A stretch of DNA of 64,000 nucleotides. Source: Gordonia amarae NBRC 15530. GTDB lineage: Bacteria > Actinomycetota > Actinomycetes > Mycobacteriales > Mycobacteriaceae. The stretch is taken from assembly GCF_000241345.1 (NCBI RefSeq), contig NZ_BAED01000048.1:62001-126000 (forward strand), written 5' to 3'. Made by a program: the position numbers and the translations under genes. Shown piece by piece: positions 1 to 7,016 of this stretch. Within the stretch, counting starts at the first letter, position 1. Each line of letters opens with the position of its first letter. The notes under the pieces are model-generated. The model was not told the DNA's origin. It made no database searches and was given only the letters and a program-made list of their open reading frames with translations.

Positions 1-642
1 GGGCTCGATGTGCACCCGGCGCTGCGACGGCTGGAACACCGCGTTCTCGATGGCCTCGACGTCGGTGTCCATTTTGGTGGCCACCGCGAGGTAGGAGTCG
101 ACGACGCGGTCGGCGATGGCGTGCAGCGCGGCCATCGGCCCGAGCGCGAGCAGTTCGGGCCGTTCCTCGAGTTTGTGGCGGACCCCGGACAGGTGGGTGT
201 GGTCGCCGTGGCGGACGGTGATGACGAAGTCGGGGCCGGTGAAGATCATGATCTCGCCGGTTTCCACCACCTCGCTGGCCTGGTCGATCGATTCGTGTTC
301 GACGTACTTGACCGTGCGCAGCACCAGGAACTGGATGTCGTCGTACACCTCGAGCTTGGGCCGCTGGTGGGCGTGGATGGCGTCCTCGATCACCAACTCG
401 TGCAGGCCGAACAGTTCGCCGATGTTCTGCATCTGCATCGCGTCCGGTTCGTGCAGGCCCAGCCACACGAACCCTTCGCCACTGGCGCGCACCTGTGTGA
501 GGGCGTCGGTGTAGGTCATCGTTCCGGCGGCCCGCACACCGTCGACGTACACCGCGCAGTCGACGACGGTCCCAGCGACGGGCACGGGGATCCGTGGCAG
601 CGGCAGGCGCGAGCGGGACAGTCCTGCCCGCAGGTGTGGCAT
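1..642 (-). CDS. corA: CorA-type magnesium/cobalt transporter, C-terminus outside the window
   Basis: N-terminal 214 residues of a CorA-family divalent cation channel, read from an ATG at 642; the frame stays open to base 1, so the C-terminal membrane part with the GMN motif lies outside. The visible part is the cytoplasmic domain, with CAVYVDG followed by GEGFVWLGLHEPD, then HELVIEDA and the HQRPKLEVYDD stretch, all typical of actinobacterial CorA. The family moves Mg2+ (also Co2+ and Ni2+) through a pentameric pore. The start was chosen because this family usually has a short basic, Pro-rich lead before CAVYVDG. In Mycobacterium tuberculosis a corA gene (Rv1239c) lies near lpqZ, as here. 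Confident on family; the exact start is less sure. Confidence 0.9.
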   Translation of the reverse strand, partial: MPHLRAGLSRSRLPLPRIPVPVAGTVVDCAVYVDGVRAAGTMTYTDALTQVRASGEGFVWLGLHEPDAMQMQNIGELFGLHELVIEDAIHAHQRPKLEVYDDIQFLVLRTVKYVEHESIDQASEVVETGEIMIFTGPDFVITVRHGDHTHLSGVRHKLEERPELLALGPMAALHAIADRVVDSYLAVATKMDTDVEAIENAVFQPSQRRVHIEP

Positions 643-752
643 CGAGGGCACGAACCGATGGTAGTGGCGAAAGTCCCCTCGCGCTCCCGACTCGCGGGTA
701 ACTCCCTGTGGGGCGGGCGCGGCCCCTGTGGTGGGGCGATACCGTGGGACCG

Positions 753-1331
753 GTGAGCAGGAGTGTGTGGACGCTGATGTGCGTGATCGCGGTACTGGTG
801 CCGACGATGGCGGCCTGCGACGACCCCGGTCAGGCGCCGCACCATCGGCTGGTGGTGGGTGCGGCCGACAATCCGATGATGCGGGTGGTCGCCGACATCT
901 ACGCAGGGGCGCTGCGCCGCGGCGGCGCCGACGTGGCCGACGCGGTGGTGATCGGCGATGACCCGCAACTGCTGGAGAAGATGGCGGCCGCCGATGTGGA
1001 CCTGTTCGGCGCGTTCAGCCGGACTCTGCTGACCGAACTCGCGCCCCAGACGACCCCCGTGCCGGCGGAGGATGTGTTCACCGAGCTGAATCAGTCACTG
1101 CCGCAAGGGGTGTCGGTGGGCGATCAGACCCTGGTGGTGGCCGGTGAGCCGGGGCAGGTGCTGGTGCCGGTGTACCGGTCGGCGGCATTGTCGAAGGAAC
1201 AGATGAAGACGGTCAACAAGGTGGCCGGAGAGCTGACCACCGCCGACCTGGAGGCCCTCGCCGGCAAGGCCGGAAACGGCGATGAGCCACGAGACCTCGC
1301 GGTCTCGTGGCTCACCGAACACGGGATGTGA
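753..1331 (+). CDS. lpqZ: LpqZ-like lipoprotein, OpuAC/ProX-type binding protein (short)
   Basis: 192-residue predicted lipoprotein. A GTG at 753 starts a signal peptide with a hydrophobic core and a lipobox ending in TMAAC, so Cys is acylated after cleavage and the protein sits outside the membrane. The mature part (VVGAADNPMMRVVADIYAGAL, then DVDLFGAF) resembles the quaternary-amine binding family OpuAC/ProX, but at about 170 residues it is well short of the usual 280-300. No permease or ATPase gene is adjacent. TACCGT at 740-745 lies exactly 7 bases before the GTG, which fits a leaderless transcript and favours 753 over an in-frame upstream ATG at 708. In M. tuberculosis lpqZ (Rv1244) precedes an SDR gene on the other strand, as here. 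Confidence 0.75.
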   Translation: MSRSVWTLMCVIAVLVPTMAACDDPGQAPHHRLVVGAADNPMMRVVADIYAGALRRGGADVADAVVIGDDPQLLEKMAAADVDLFGAFSRTLLTELAPQTTPVPAEDVFTELNQSLPQGVSVGDQTLVVAGEPGQVLVPVYRSAALSKEQMKTVNKVAGELTTADLEALAGKAGNGDEPRDLAVSWLTEHGM

Positions 1332-1334
1332 GGG

Positions 1335-2165
1335 CTACTTGGCCTTGCTGAGCGCGAGCGCGGTCACCCGCGCGCTCACACCCTGATACTTGGAGGCGAC
1401 CAGCCGCACCGACATGTCCAGGATCTTGGCGTCGGCGCCGATGAGCACCCGCGCCTTGCCCTTGCGGACGCCGTCGAGGATGACCTCGGCCGCCTTGGCC
1501 GCGGAGGTGTGGGCCAGGTACTTGTCGAAGAACTCGGCCGTGGCCTTCTGGTCGTGATCGCCGGAGGTGGTGGAGTTGCGGGCGATGGCGGTCTTGATGC
1601 CACCGGGGTGTACGCAGGTCACCTTCACCGGATGCTTGGCGACGATCATCTCCTGGTTGAGTGCCTCGGTGAAGCCGCGCACCGCGAACTTGGCGGCGTT
1701 GTAGGCGGCCTGTCCCGGTTCGGCGAGCAGACCGAACAGCGACGAGGTGTTGACGATGGCGCCGTCGCCGGAGGCGATCACGTGCGGCAGAAAGGCCTTG
1801 GTGCCGTTGACGACTCCCCAGAAGTCGACGTCGATGACGCGCTCGATGTCTTTGAACTCGGTGTGCTCGACCTCGCCGTGGTGGGCGATGCCGGCGTTGT
1901 TGAACACCGCGTTGACGCCGCCGAAGTGTGCGGCGACGGTCTCGGCGTAGTCCAGAACGGCTTGGCGCTCAGCCACATTGAGGGTCTGGGTGTGCACCTC
2001 GGCCCCGGCCTCGCGGACCAGGCGCTCGGTGGTGGCCAGGCCGGCGGCGTCGACGTCGGAGATGGCCAGCTTGGCACCCTTGCGGGCAAGCTGCACGGCC
2101 AGTTCGCGGCCGATGCCCGAACCTGCGCCGGTGACCACGACGACTTTGTTGCGGAAGTCTTTCAT
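1335..2165 (-). CDS. Short-chain dehydrogenase/reductase (classical SDR)
   Basis: 276-residue NAD(P)-dependent oxidoreductase of the classical SDR family. It has the cofactor motif TGAGSGIG near residues 13-20, NNAG near 90, and the catalytic Ser with YNAAK near 159-163. The C-terminus is extended by a helical segment seen in larger actinobacterial SDRs. A strong ribosome site (aggagg) sits just before the ATG. It lies 125 bases downstream of the monooxygenase gene on the same strand, so the two may be co-transcribed: an alcohol/ketone dehydrogenase feeding or following a Baeyer-Villiger oxidation is a common pairing. The length and place match Rv1245c of M. tuberculosis (from memory). The substrate is unknown. 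Confidence 0.88.
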   Translation of the reverse strand: MKDFRNKVVVVTGAGSGIGRELAVQLARKGAKLAISDVDAAGLATTERLVREAGAEVHTQTLNVAERQAVLDYAETVAAHFGGVNAVFNNAGIAHHGEVEHTEFKDIERVIDVDFWGVVNGTKAFLPHVIASGDGAIVNTSSLFGLLAEPGQAAYNAAKFAVRGFTEALNQEMIVAKHPVKVTCVHPGGIKTAIARNSTTSGDHDQKATAEFFDKYLAHTSAAKAAEVILDGVRKGKARVLIGADAKILDMSVRLVASKYQGVSARVTALALSKAK

Positions 2166-2188
2166 GTTGTCCTCCTGAAGTGAGTTTC

Positions 2189-2273
2189 GCTGGTTGAGGT
2201 GCGAAGAGCCGCTAGGCGATGAGCCTCGAAACCCGGTGACCCGACGGCGTCGGCTCCTCGCGCCTCAATCGGC
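2189..2273. repeat. Dispersed imperfect inverted repeat, copy 1
   Basis: Intergenic element beginning ctggttgaggtgcga and running through gagccgctaggcga and cctcgaaacccggtga. It closes with a degraded inverted arm (gcctcaatcgg). The same left arm recurs at 33943-33996, where the element has a well-preserved right arm. It lies between the SDR and monooxygenase genes. Confidence 0.75.
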
Positions 2274-2290
2274 GAGAGGGTTGTTCGGTG

Positions 2291-3787
2291 TCACGCCGAG
2301 GCGGCGGCGGTCGCGCGCTCGACGTCGTAGGCGGCGATGTCGAACTTGCGGGTGATGCGGCGGAAGTTGAAGGTGAAGCCCGGCCACAGGGTGGTGATGT
2401 TGCCGTTGGCGTCCTTGTACCAGGAGGCGCAGCCACCGTTCTCCCACACGCTGTTGCGCAGCGCGTGCTGGATGCCCTTGTTGTACTCGTCCTGTGCGGA
2501 GGCCTTCACGTCGACGCGGGTCAGGCCCTTCTCGCGCACCTGCTTGAGGTAGTCGACGAGGTAGTTGAGCTGCGATTCGATCATGTACACCATCGAGGTG
2601 TGGCCGAGGCCGGTGGACGGCCCGACCATCAGCGCCAGGTTGGGGAAGCCGTGGATGAAGGTGCCCTTGTAACCCTGCATGCCGGTGCCCGCCCACACCT
2701 GGGCGAGGCTGCGGCCGTCGGCGCCGACGATGGCCTCGAACACGGGGGAGTCGGTGACGTGGAAGCCGGTGGCCACCACGATCACGTCCACCTCACGCTC
2801 GGTGCCGTCGTTGGAGACCACACTGCTGCCGGTGATCTTGCTGATGCCGTCGGTGATCAGGTCGACGTTCGGCCGGGCCAGTGTCGGGTACCAGTTGTTG
2901 GAGCGCAGGATGCGCTTGCAGCCCACCGCGAACTTCGGGGTGACCTTGTCCTTGAGCTCAGGATCGGTGATGGCCTTGGAGATGTTGGTGCGGCACGCCA
3001 GTTCCACCGGCTTGAGGGCGTTGGGGGCATACGTGAGACCGAGCGCGGTGACCTCGTTGAGGCCGTACACGGCGGCGCGCATCACCTTCTGCACGCCCGG
3101 AACGTGCTTGAACGCCCAGTTCTCGGCCGGGCGGTAGGCGCGTTCGGTGCGCGGCACGATCCACGGCGCGGTGCGTTGGTACACGTCGACGTGCGCGGCG
3201 ACCTTGGCCACCTCGGGGACGAGCTGGATGGCGGACGCGCCGGTGCCGATGACGGCCACCCGTTTGCCGGTGAAGTCGTAGTCGTTGTCCCAGCGGGCCG
3301 AGTGCACGATCTTGCCGCCGAAGCTGTCGATGCCGTCGATGTCGGGGAGGTTGGGTTCGCACAGCGGGCCGACGCCGCCGACGAGTATTTGCGCGCGGTA
3401 CTGCTCGCTCGTGCCGTCGCGGGTCACGTCGATGATCCAGCGGGCCTGGTCCTCGTTCCACTCGGCGTGGGTGACCTCCGAACCCCAGCGGGTCTTGGCG
3501 CCGATGCCGTACTTGTCGGCGACATCGTTGATGTACTGGTGGATCTCGGGCTGATGGCCGTAGGAGCGGGTCCAGTTGGGGTTGAGCGCGAAGGAGTACG
3601 AGTACAGCTGCGAGGGCACATCGCACGCCGCGCCCGGGTAGGTGTTGTCGCGCCAGGTGCCGCCGAAGTTCTGGCCGCGGTCGAGGAGGACGAAGTCGTC
3701 GAAGCCGTTCTGCTTCAGTTTGATGGCCGCACCGAGGCCGGAGAATCCCGCGCCGATGACGGCAACCTGAACATCGTTCGTTGTCAT
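2291..3787 (-). CDS. Flavin-containing Baeyer-Villiger-type monooxygenase
   Basis: 498-residue FAD- and NADPH-dependent monooxygenase. It shows the N-terminal FAD motif GAGFSGLG, the Baeyer-Villiger fingerprint FGGKIVHSARW (FxGxxxHxxxW) near residue 160, the NADPH motif GTGASA shortly after, and a late ATGFH motif. Such enzymes insert oxygen next to a ketone (4-hydroxyacetophenone or cyclohexanone monooxygenase relatives, EthA). The ATG at 3787 was chosen over an in-frame GTG at 3796 because a promoter (TTGACG-N17-TATCGT, minus strand) has its -10 at 3795-3800, over the GTG. The TATCGT ends 7 bases before the ATG, so the mRNA is probably leaderless. A TetR gene diverges from it across two operators and is the likely repressor. 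The ligand and substrate are unknown. Confidence 0.9.
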   Translation of the reverse strand: MTTNDVQVAVIGAGFSGLGAAIKLKQNGFDDFVLLDRGQNFGGTWRDNTYPGAACDVPSQLYSYSFALNPNWTRSYGHQPEIHQYINDVADKYGIGAKTRWGSEVTHAEWNEDQARWIIDVTRDGTSEQYRAQILVGGVGPLCEPNLPDIDGIDSFGGKIVHSARWDNDYDFTGKRVAVIGTGASAIQLVPEVAKVAAHVDVYQRTAPWIVPRTERAYRPAENWAFKHVPGVQKVMRAAVYGLNEVTALGLTYAPNALKPVELACRTNISKAITDPELKDKVTPKFAVGCKRILRSNNWYPTLARPNVDLITDGISKITGSSVVSNDGTEREVDVIVVATGFHVTDSPVFEAIVGADGRSLAQVWAGTGMQGYKGTFIHGFPNLALMVGPSTGLGHTSMVYMIESQLNYLVDYLKQVREKGLTRVDVKASAQDEYNKGIQHALRNSVWENGGCASWYKDANGNITTLWPGFTFNFRRITRKFDIAAYDVERATAAASA

Positions 3788-3794
3788 GGAGGAC

Positions 3795-3823
3795 ACGATA
3801 GGGTGCTATTGACCCAGCGTCAA
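3795..3823 (-). promoter_or_regulatory. Promoter of the monooxygenase gene, overlapped by an operator
   Basis: On the minus strand TTGACG (plus-strand 3818-3823) and TATCGT (3795-3800) are separated by exactly 17 bases. Transcription would begin at or next to the ATG at 3787. The -35 box lies inside the palindrome at 3807-3825, so a bound TetR dimer would block RNA polymerase. Confidence 0.65.
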
Positions 3824-3825
3824 TA
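3807..3825. promoter_or_regulatory. Palindromic operator 1 (probable TetR site)
   Basis: TATTGAC-N5-GTCAATA, a perfect 7-bp inverted repeat of 19 bp in total. It overlaps the monooxygenase promoter. Its centre is 22 bp, about two helical turns, from that of operator 2. Confidence 0.7.
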
Positions 3826-3828
3826 CCC

Positions 3829-3847
3829 TATTGAGCATTAATCAATA
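3829..3847. promoter_or_regulatory. Palindromic operator 2 (probable TetR site)
   Basis: TATTGA-N7-TCAATA, 19 bp, with the same outer half-sites as operator 1. A weak plus-strand promoter (TTGAGC 3831-3836, N17, TAGGGT 3854-3859) overlaps it, so the regulator probably also represses itself. Confidence 0.65.
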
Positions 3848-3978
3848 AGGGTCTAGGGTGAGGGTACCGCCGGTTCGGGGTGAGCGCCCTTCAGCGGGGA
3901 AGGTGAGGGGTATCAAGCCCTCGGACCGGCGGCGTACTGGGCATACACGGCCCGCGGCGATCTGGAGGTGCAACTGTC

Positions 3979-4614
3979 GTGACGAGTACAGCCGAGCGTG
4001 CGGCCATTCCACCGCAAAAGCCGCGCCGCACCCGGATGAGCCCGGAGGCCCGTCGCGAGCAACTCATCGAGCTCGGCCTTGCCATGCTGCGCGAATCCCC
4101 CATCGAAGATGTCTCCATCGACGCCATCGCCGACGCCGCCGGAGTCTCGCGGGCGCTGCTGTTCCACTACTTCGAGTCCAAGCAGGACTTTCACGTCGCT
4201 CTCGCCCAGGCCCAGGCCCGCCAGATGCTCGCCTGCACCCAGCCCGACGCCACGGTCGAGAATCCGCTGGAGATGCTCGAGAAGTCGATGCGGGCCTACA
4301 TCGACTACGTCAGCGAGAACCGCAATGCCTACATGGCGGTCCTGCGCGGCGCCGCCAGTTACGACCCGGCGATGCGTGCCGTGTTCGACACCACCCGCGC
4401 GGCGATGGCCGAGCGGATCTACGCCTACGCCCCGGCCCTCGGCGTCGAGGTCACCCCGATCGTCCGCCTCACCGTCCACGGCTGGATCGCTTTCGTCGAG
4501 GAGGCCACCATCAACTGGTTCGCCACCCAGGATGTCACCAAGGGTGAGCTCATCGCCCTGGTCACCACAGCTCTTCCCGCCCTGGCCACAGGCGCCGCCC
4601 TCACCAACCTCTGA
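3979..4614 (+). CDS. TetR-family transcriptional regulator
   Basis: 211-residue repressor with a GTG start; GGAGG lies 11 bases upstream. The N-terminal helix-turn-helix covers about residues 27-75 (ISIDAIADAAGVS-type helix pair, then LLFHYFESKQDF, the usual TetR closing motif). The C-terminal part is a helical ligand and dimer domain with WIAFVEEATINWF. It diverges from the Baeyer-Villiger monooxygenase gene, and the gap holds two matching 19-bp palindromes. It most likely represses the monooxygenase (and possibly the SDR) until a hydrophobic ligand binds, much as EthR controls EthA. The ligand cannot be read from the sequence. Confidence 0.9.
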   Translation: MTSTAERAAIPPQKPRRTRMSPEARREQLIELGLAMLRESPIEDVSIDAIADAAGVSRALLFHYFESKQDFHVALAQAQARQMLACTQPDATVENPLEMLEKSMRAYIDYVSENRNAYMAVLRGAASYDPAMRAVFDTTRAAMAERIYAYAPALGVEVTPIVRLTVHGWIAFVEEATINWFATQDVTKGELIALVTTALPALATGAALTNL

Positions 4615-4632
4615 GCGAGCTACTGTGCCGCA

Positions 4633-4684
4633 AACTGCCTCCCGCGCAACGGATACCGCGATATCCGATTTGCGGGAGGCAGTT
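4633..4684. terminator. Long hairpin between convergent genes (terminator-like)
   Basis: 13-bp perfect arms AACTGCCTCCCGC / GCGGGAGGCAGTT enclose a second palindrome, CGGATA-N6-TATCCG. It lies between the convergent TetR and TOPRIM genes and has no T-run. It probably ends transcription from both sides, but it also marks the edge of the ATPase/TOPRIM cassette. Confidence 0.5.
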
Positions 4685-4711
4685 CGTGACGCGGGACGCG
4701 GAAGCTATCTC

Positions 4712-5290
4712 TCAATCCTCTGGGAGGAGTCTGATCGCGGCGATTGCTCGCTGCAGACTTCCGGACCTTGTTGCTGCCGCTGACACGTCCCAGTGATCCT
4801 TCGCGAACCGGTTGATTCGTGAGACGTACTCAGGTCCGGTCAGCCCGTCAGACGTGACCACGCCATCTCGAATCGCCCGAGGCGACTTCCTGCAGAGGTC
4901 CAGCAGCGTCCGTTTGGCGTGGGGAAGGTTTTCCACATCCACTGGAATCTTGCCGATACGCACGTGAAAGAATTCGGCAAACCCGGTATTGTCGGCCATC
5001 AGCCATGCTTCAGTCATATTGTGGGCGATCCGCAAACTAAATCGTTTGCTCTGCGCACTCGTCAGCGTTGAGAGCAACTGTTCACGAAGCTGAACCGGGC
5101 AAGTCCCATCCGAATCGCGGAAAACGACCCAGCTTTGTCTTTTCGCGGCGGCATTATACTTCGGTATCTTGGGGTCGAGCCGTGTCTTGCCTCCGGCGAC
5201 GGCCACTCGGTCGACTGTTCTGCCGGCCGCGATCACCACGGATTTCGCGGCTTCGCGGTCGGATTCCCCCTCCACGGCGATGTTGACCAT
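4712..5290 (-). CDS. TOPRIM-like nuclease-family protein, partner of the adjacent ATPase
   Basis: 192-residue protein with the layout of a small stand-alone TOPRIM domain (DUF4276/RloB/AbiLii-like). An early strand carries Glu7 in VEGESD, and a second acidic motif, FRDSDG (Asp59, Asp61), follows the second core strand. These are the usual metal-binding acidic residues of TOPRIM nucleases. The ATPase gene stops one base into its start (TGATG), so the two are translationally coupled. Small TOPRIM proteins paired with an ABC-type ATPase occur in phage-defence systems such as PARIS (AriA/AriB), AbiL and split OLD systems, and that is the inferred role. No housekeeping job is suggested by the neighbours. 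Which named family it belongs to is not certain. Confidence 0.65.
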   Translation of the reverse strand: MVNIAVEGESDREAAKSVVIAAGRTVDRVAVAGGKTRLDPKIPKYNAAAKRQSWVVFRDSDGTCPVQLREQLLSTLTSAQSKRFSLRIAHNMTEAWLMADNTGFAEFFHVRIGKIPVDVENLPHAKRTLLDLCRKSPRAIRDGVVTSDGLTGPEYVSRINRFAKDHWDVSAAATRSGSLQRAIAAIRLLPED

Positions 5291-6450
5291 CAGCGACCGG
5301 TGCCGACGTTGATCAGACCGGAAAGATCTTGGGGCGAGATGAAGCCGTCGACGATCTCGGAAACGGGGAGACCTGCTTCGATATCGTCTGTGGCTTTCTC
5401 GATTTCAGAGAGGAGCTGAGCAGTTGTTCCATCGCCTGTCACTTGCAGGACGAGGATTTCACGTGGCAGCACGCCCTCATCGTCGAGGAGCTCGGGCGCG
5501 TGGGTGGACAAGAGAACCTGGAGGGTCTTATCGCGTTGCGCGGTTGCCAATACGGTGGGTAGTGTCCGTACGATCGCCGAATTCAGCGATAGTTCGGGCT
5601 CTTCCAGGAGCAATACGCCGCCATTGGATTTTGAGCTGACCAATGTCCACAGGAGGCCGATGAGGCGCAGCGTTCCGTCGGAGAAATCGGCCTCGGATTG
5701 CCGGGACGGTGTGGCGCGCCAGTTTCGGTACCCGGCTTCAAGATGTGGCCGTCCTGCCGGGTCGACTTTCAGTTTCAGTGTTTGAAACTCGGGAACAGCG
5801 GCCTGGAGGGCGGTTTGGATGCGTCGCAACCAAGCGTCTCGTGTCCTGGGGGTGAGCGCATTCATTTCGGCGATGAAATCGCTGCCGTAGGGGTCGACGT
5901 CTGTCCCGCCGATGAGACGAACGGGTTCCCGGATGACCTGGGGAACCAGGTGGAAGTACCGGACTTTGGCAAAATACTCGGCCAGTTTGCGGAACTGCTG
6001 GTTGTACCCGATCTGTTCAAGATGCGTCTGGGTGAGACGCTCGGGATCGGCCTTGTCGGCGGTATCCGGCCGAGTGAGAATCACCTCACCGTTCAGCTCA
6101 ACGACCTCCGTGTCGACGATGGGCTTGTTCTGACCGCCGGACTGCCCGCGGATGCGTAGCTCGTAGCGCCATCGGTCGTCCCCGTCCTGCAACTGAATAT
6201 CGAGAACGAGGCGGCCCTTTTGATGATTGCGGGCGAACAGGCTGCGGACTTTCGCCAGACCTCCCCGCTTGTCCAGAGCGGCCGAGAGTCCGCCACCTGG
6301 ACCTGCGACATCACCCATGAAACGGAACAGGTCGAGAAAGTTGGACTTGCCTGCCGCATTGGGGCCGACGACGAACAGTCGGTTCCCGATTTCGACGTCC
6401 AGCGACTTGAAGTTGCGCCAGTTTCCGGCGGTGACATGTGTGACACGCAT
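5290..6450 (-). CDS. AAA/ABC-type ATPase (AAA_21-like), probable defence ATPase
   Basis: 386-residue ATPase of the OLD/RecF-like group. Walker A is GPNAAGKS at residues 29-36, the signature-like motif is FSDGTLR, Walker B is LLLEEPELSL, and the H-loop is LLSTHAPELL near the C-terminus. There is no long coiled coil, which separates it from SMC and SbcC proteins. A good ribosome site (gaggag) precedes the ATG. It is followed with a one-base overlap by a TOPRIM protein, so the pair probably forms one complex. In known relatives the ATPase senses an invader and releases or activates the TOPRIM nuclease. Remains of another defence-type gene lie just upstream. The pair looks less GC-rich than its neighbours, hinting at transfer. 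Confidence 0.8.
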   Translation of the reverse strand: MRVTHVTAGNWRNFKSLDVEIGNRLFVVGPNAAGKSNFLDLFRFMGDVAGPGGGLSAALDKRGGLAKVRSLFARNHQKGRLVLDIQLQDGDDRWRYELRIRGQSGGQNKPIVDTEVVELNGEVILTRPDTADKADPERLTQTHLEQIGYNQQFRKLAEYFAKVRYFHLVPQVIREPVRLIGGTDVDPYGSDFIAEMNALTPRTRDAWLRRIQTALQAAVPEFQTLKLKVDPAGRPHLEAGYRNWRATPSRQSEADFSDGTLRLIGLLWTLVSSKSNGGVLLLEEPELSLNSAIVRTLPTVLATAQRDKTLQVLLSTHAPELLDDEGVLPREILVLQVTGDGTTAQLLSEIEKATDDIEAGLPVSEIVDGFISPQDLSGLINVGTGR

Positions 6451-6642
6451 AGGGTCTCCTCGTCATGGTGGTGAGGCCAGGCACTGCAGTTCGCAGGTTG
6501 CGGGCGCTGGGGTGCGTCGTCGCCAGGGTATCGTGTGGAGCCGGTCCGTTGCCGTCGGCGATGTCGTGCTGCGGCGCGCCGTGTCGGACTCGGTTGGTAG
6601 CCTCAAAACTCGCAGGTTGGGCAATCGGGAGAGGCGGGTGGG

Positions 6643-7016
6643 GTGTCGGTAGACGAGCGCTGGGTCGAGGTGTCTCCGTCGGAGTTCGCTCACGAGGCAG
6701 ATGGTCTGCGGATGCTGCGCGAGATCATCGTTCGGCGTTGCTCACCACGCGGCGCAAGGCGCAGAATCTGGCGTGGCGGCTGAAAGAGGAGGTCCGAAAG
6801 GTCGCGCAGGAGCATGGCATACAGGCCGACAAGGTGATGCGGGTGCTGCTGTTCGATCAGGAAGTGGTGTTCTTCCACGGCGACAATTTCCACGCAGAAG
6901 ACGCGATGACGGTAGCAGCGATCGGCAAGACCGAAAGCGAGAGGGTGACGTCCGGCCGATGCCCGGAGGACGTAGCGCGCAAGCCGGGTCCGGCGCGGGC
7001 GACGGCGGGGCCGTGA
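6643..7016 (+). pseudogene. Decayed NERD-domain gene (PglW-like N-terminus), frameshifted and truncated
   Basis: Two reading frames match consecutive parts of one family. A GTG at 6643 reads VSVDERWVEVSPSEFAHEADG and stops at 6783. From about 6748 another frame reads ALLTTRRKAQNLAWRLKEEV and continues to a stop at 7016. In PglW-type NERD-kinase proteins (BREX and related systems) the same two motifs occur in this order, roughly 60-80 residues apart, with the NERD nuclease core between them (from memory). Here the core is deleted, the frames disagree, and no kinase domain follows. I read it as a relic. A purine-rich ribosome site remains before the GTG. It lies next to the ATPase/TOPRIM cassette, suggesting a former defence island. 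Confidence 0.5.

Noticed and set aside
2288-3841. 517-codon plus-strand frame opposite the monooxygenase
   Set aside because: Antisense shadow. The minus-strand product has FAD, NADPH and Baeyer-Villiger motifs.
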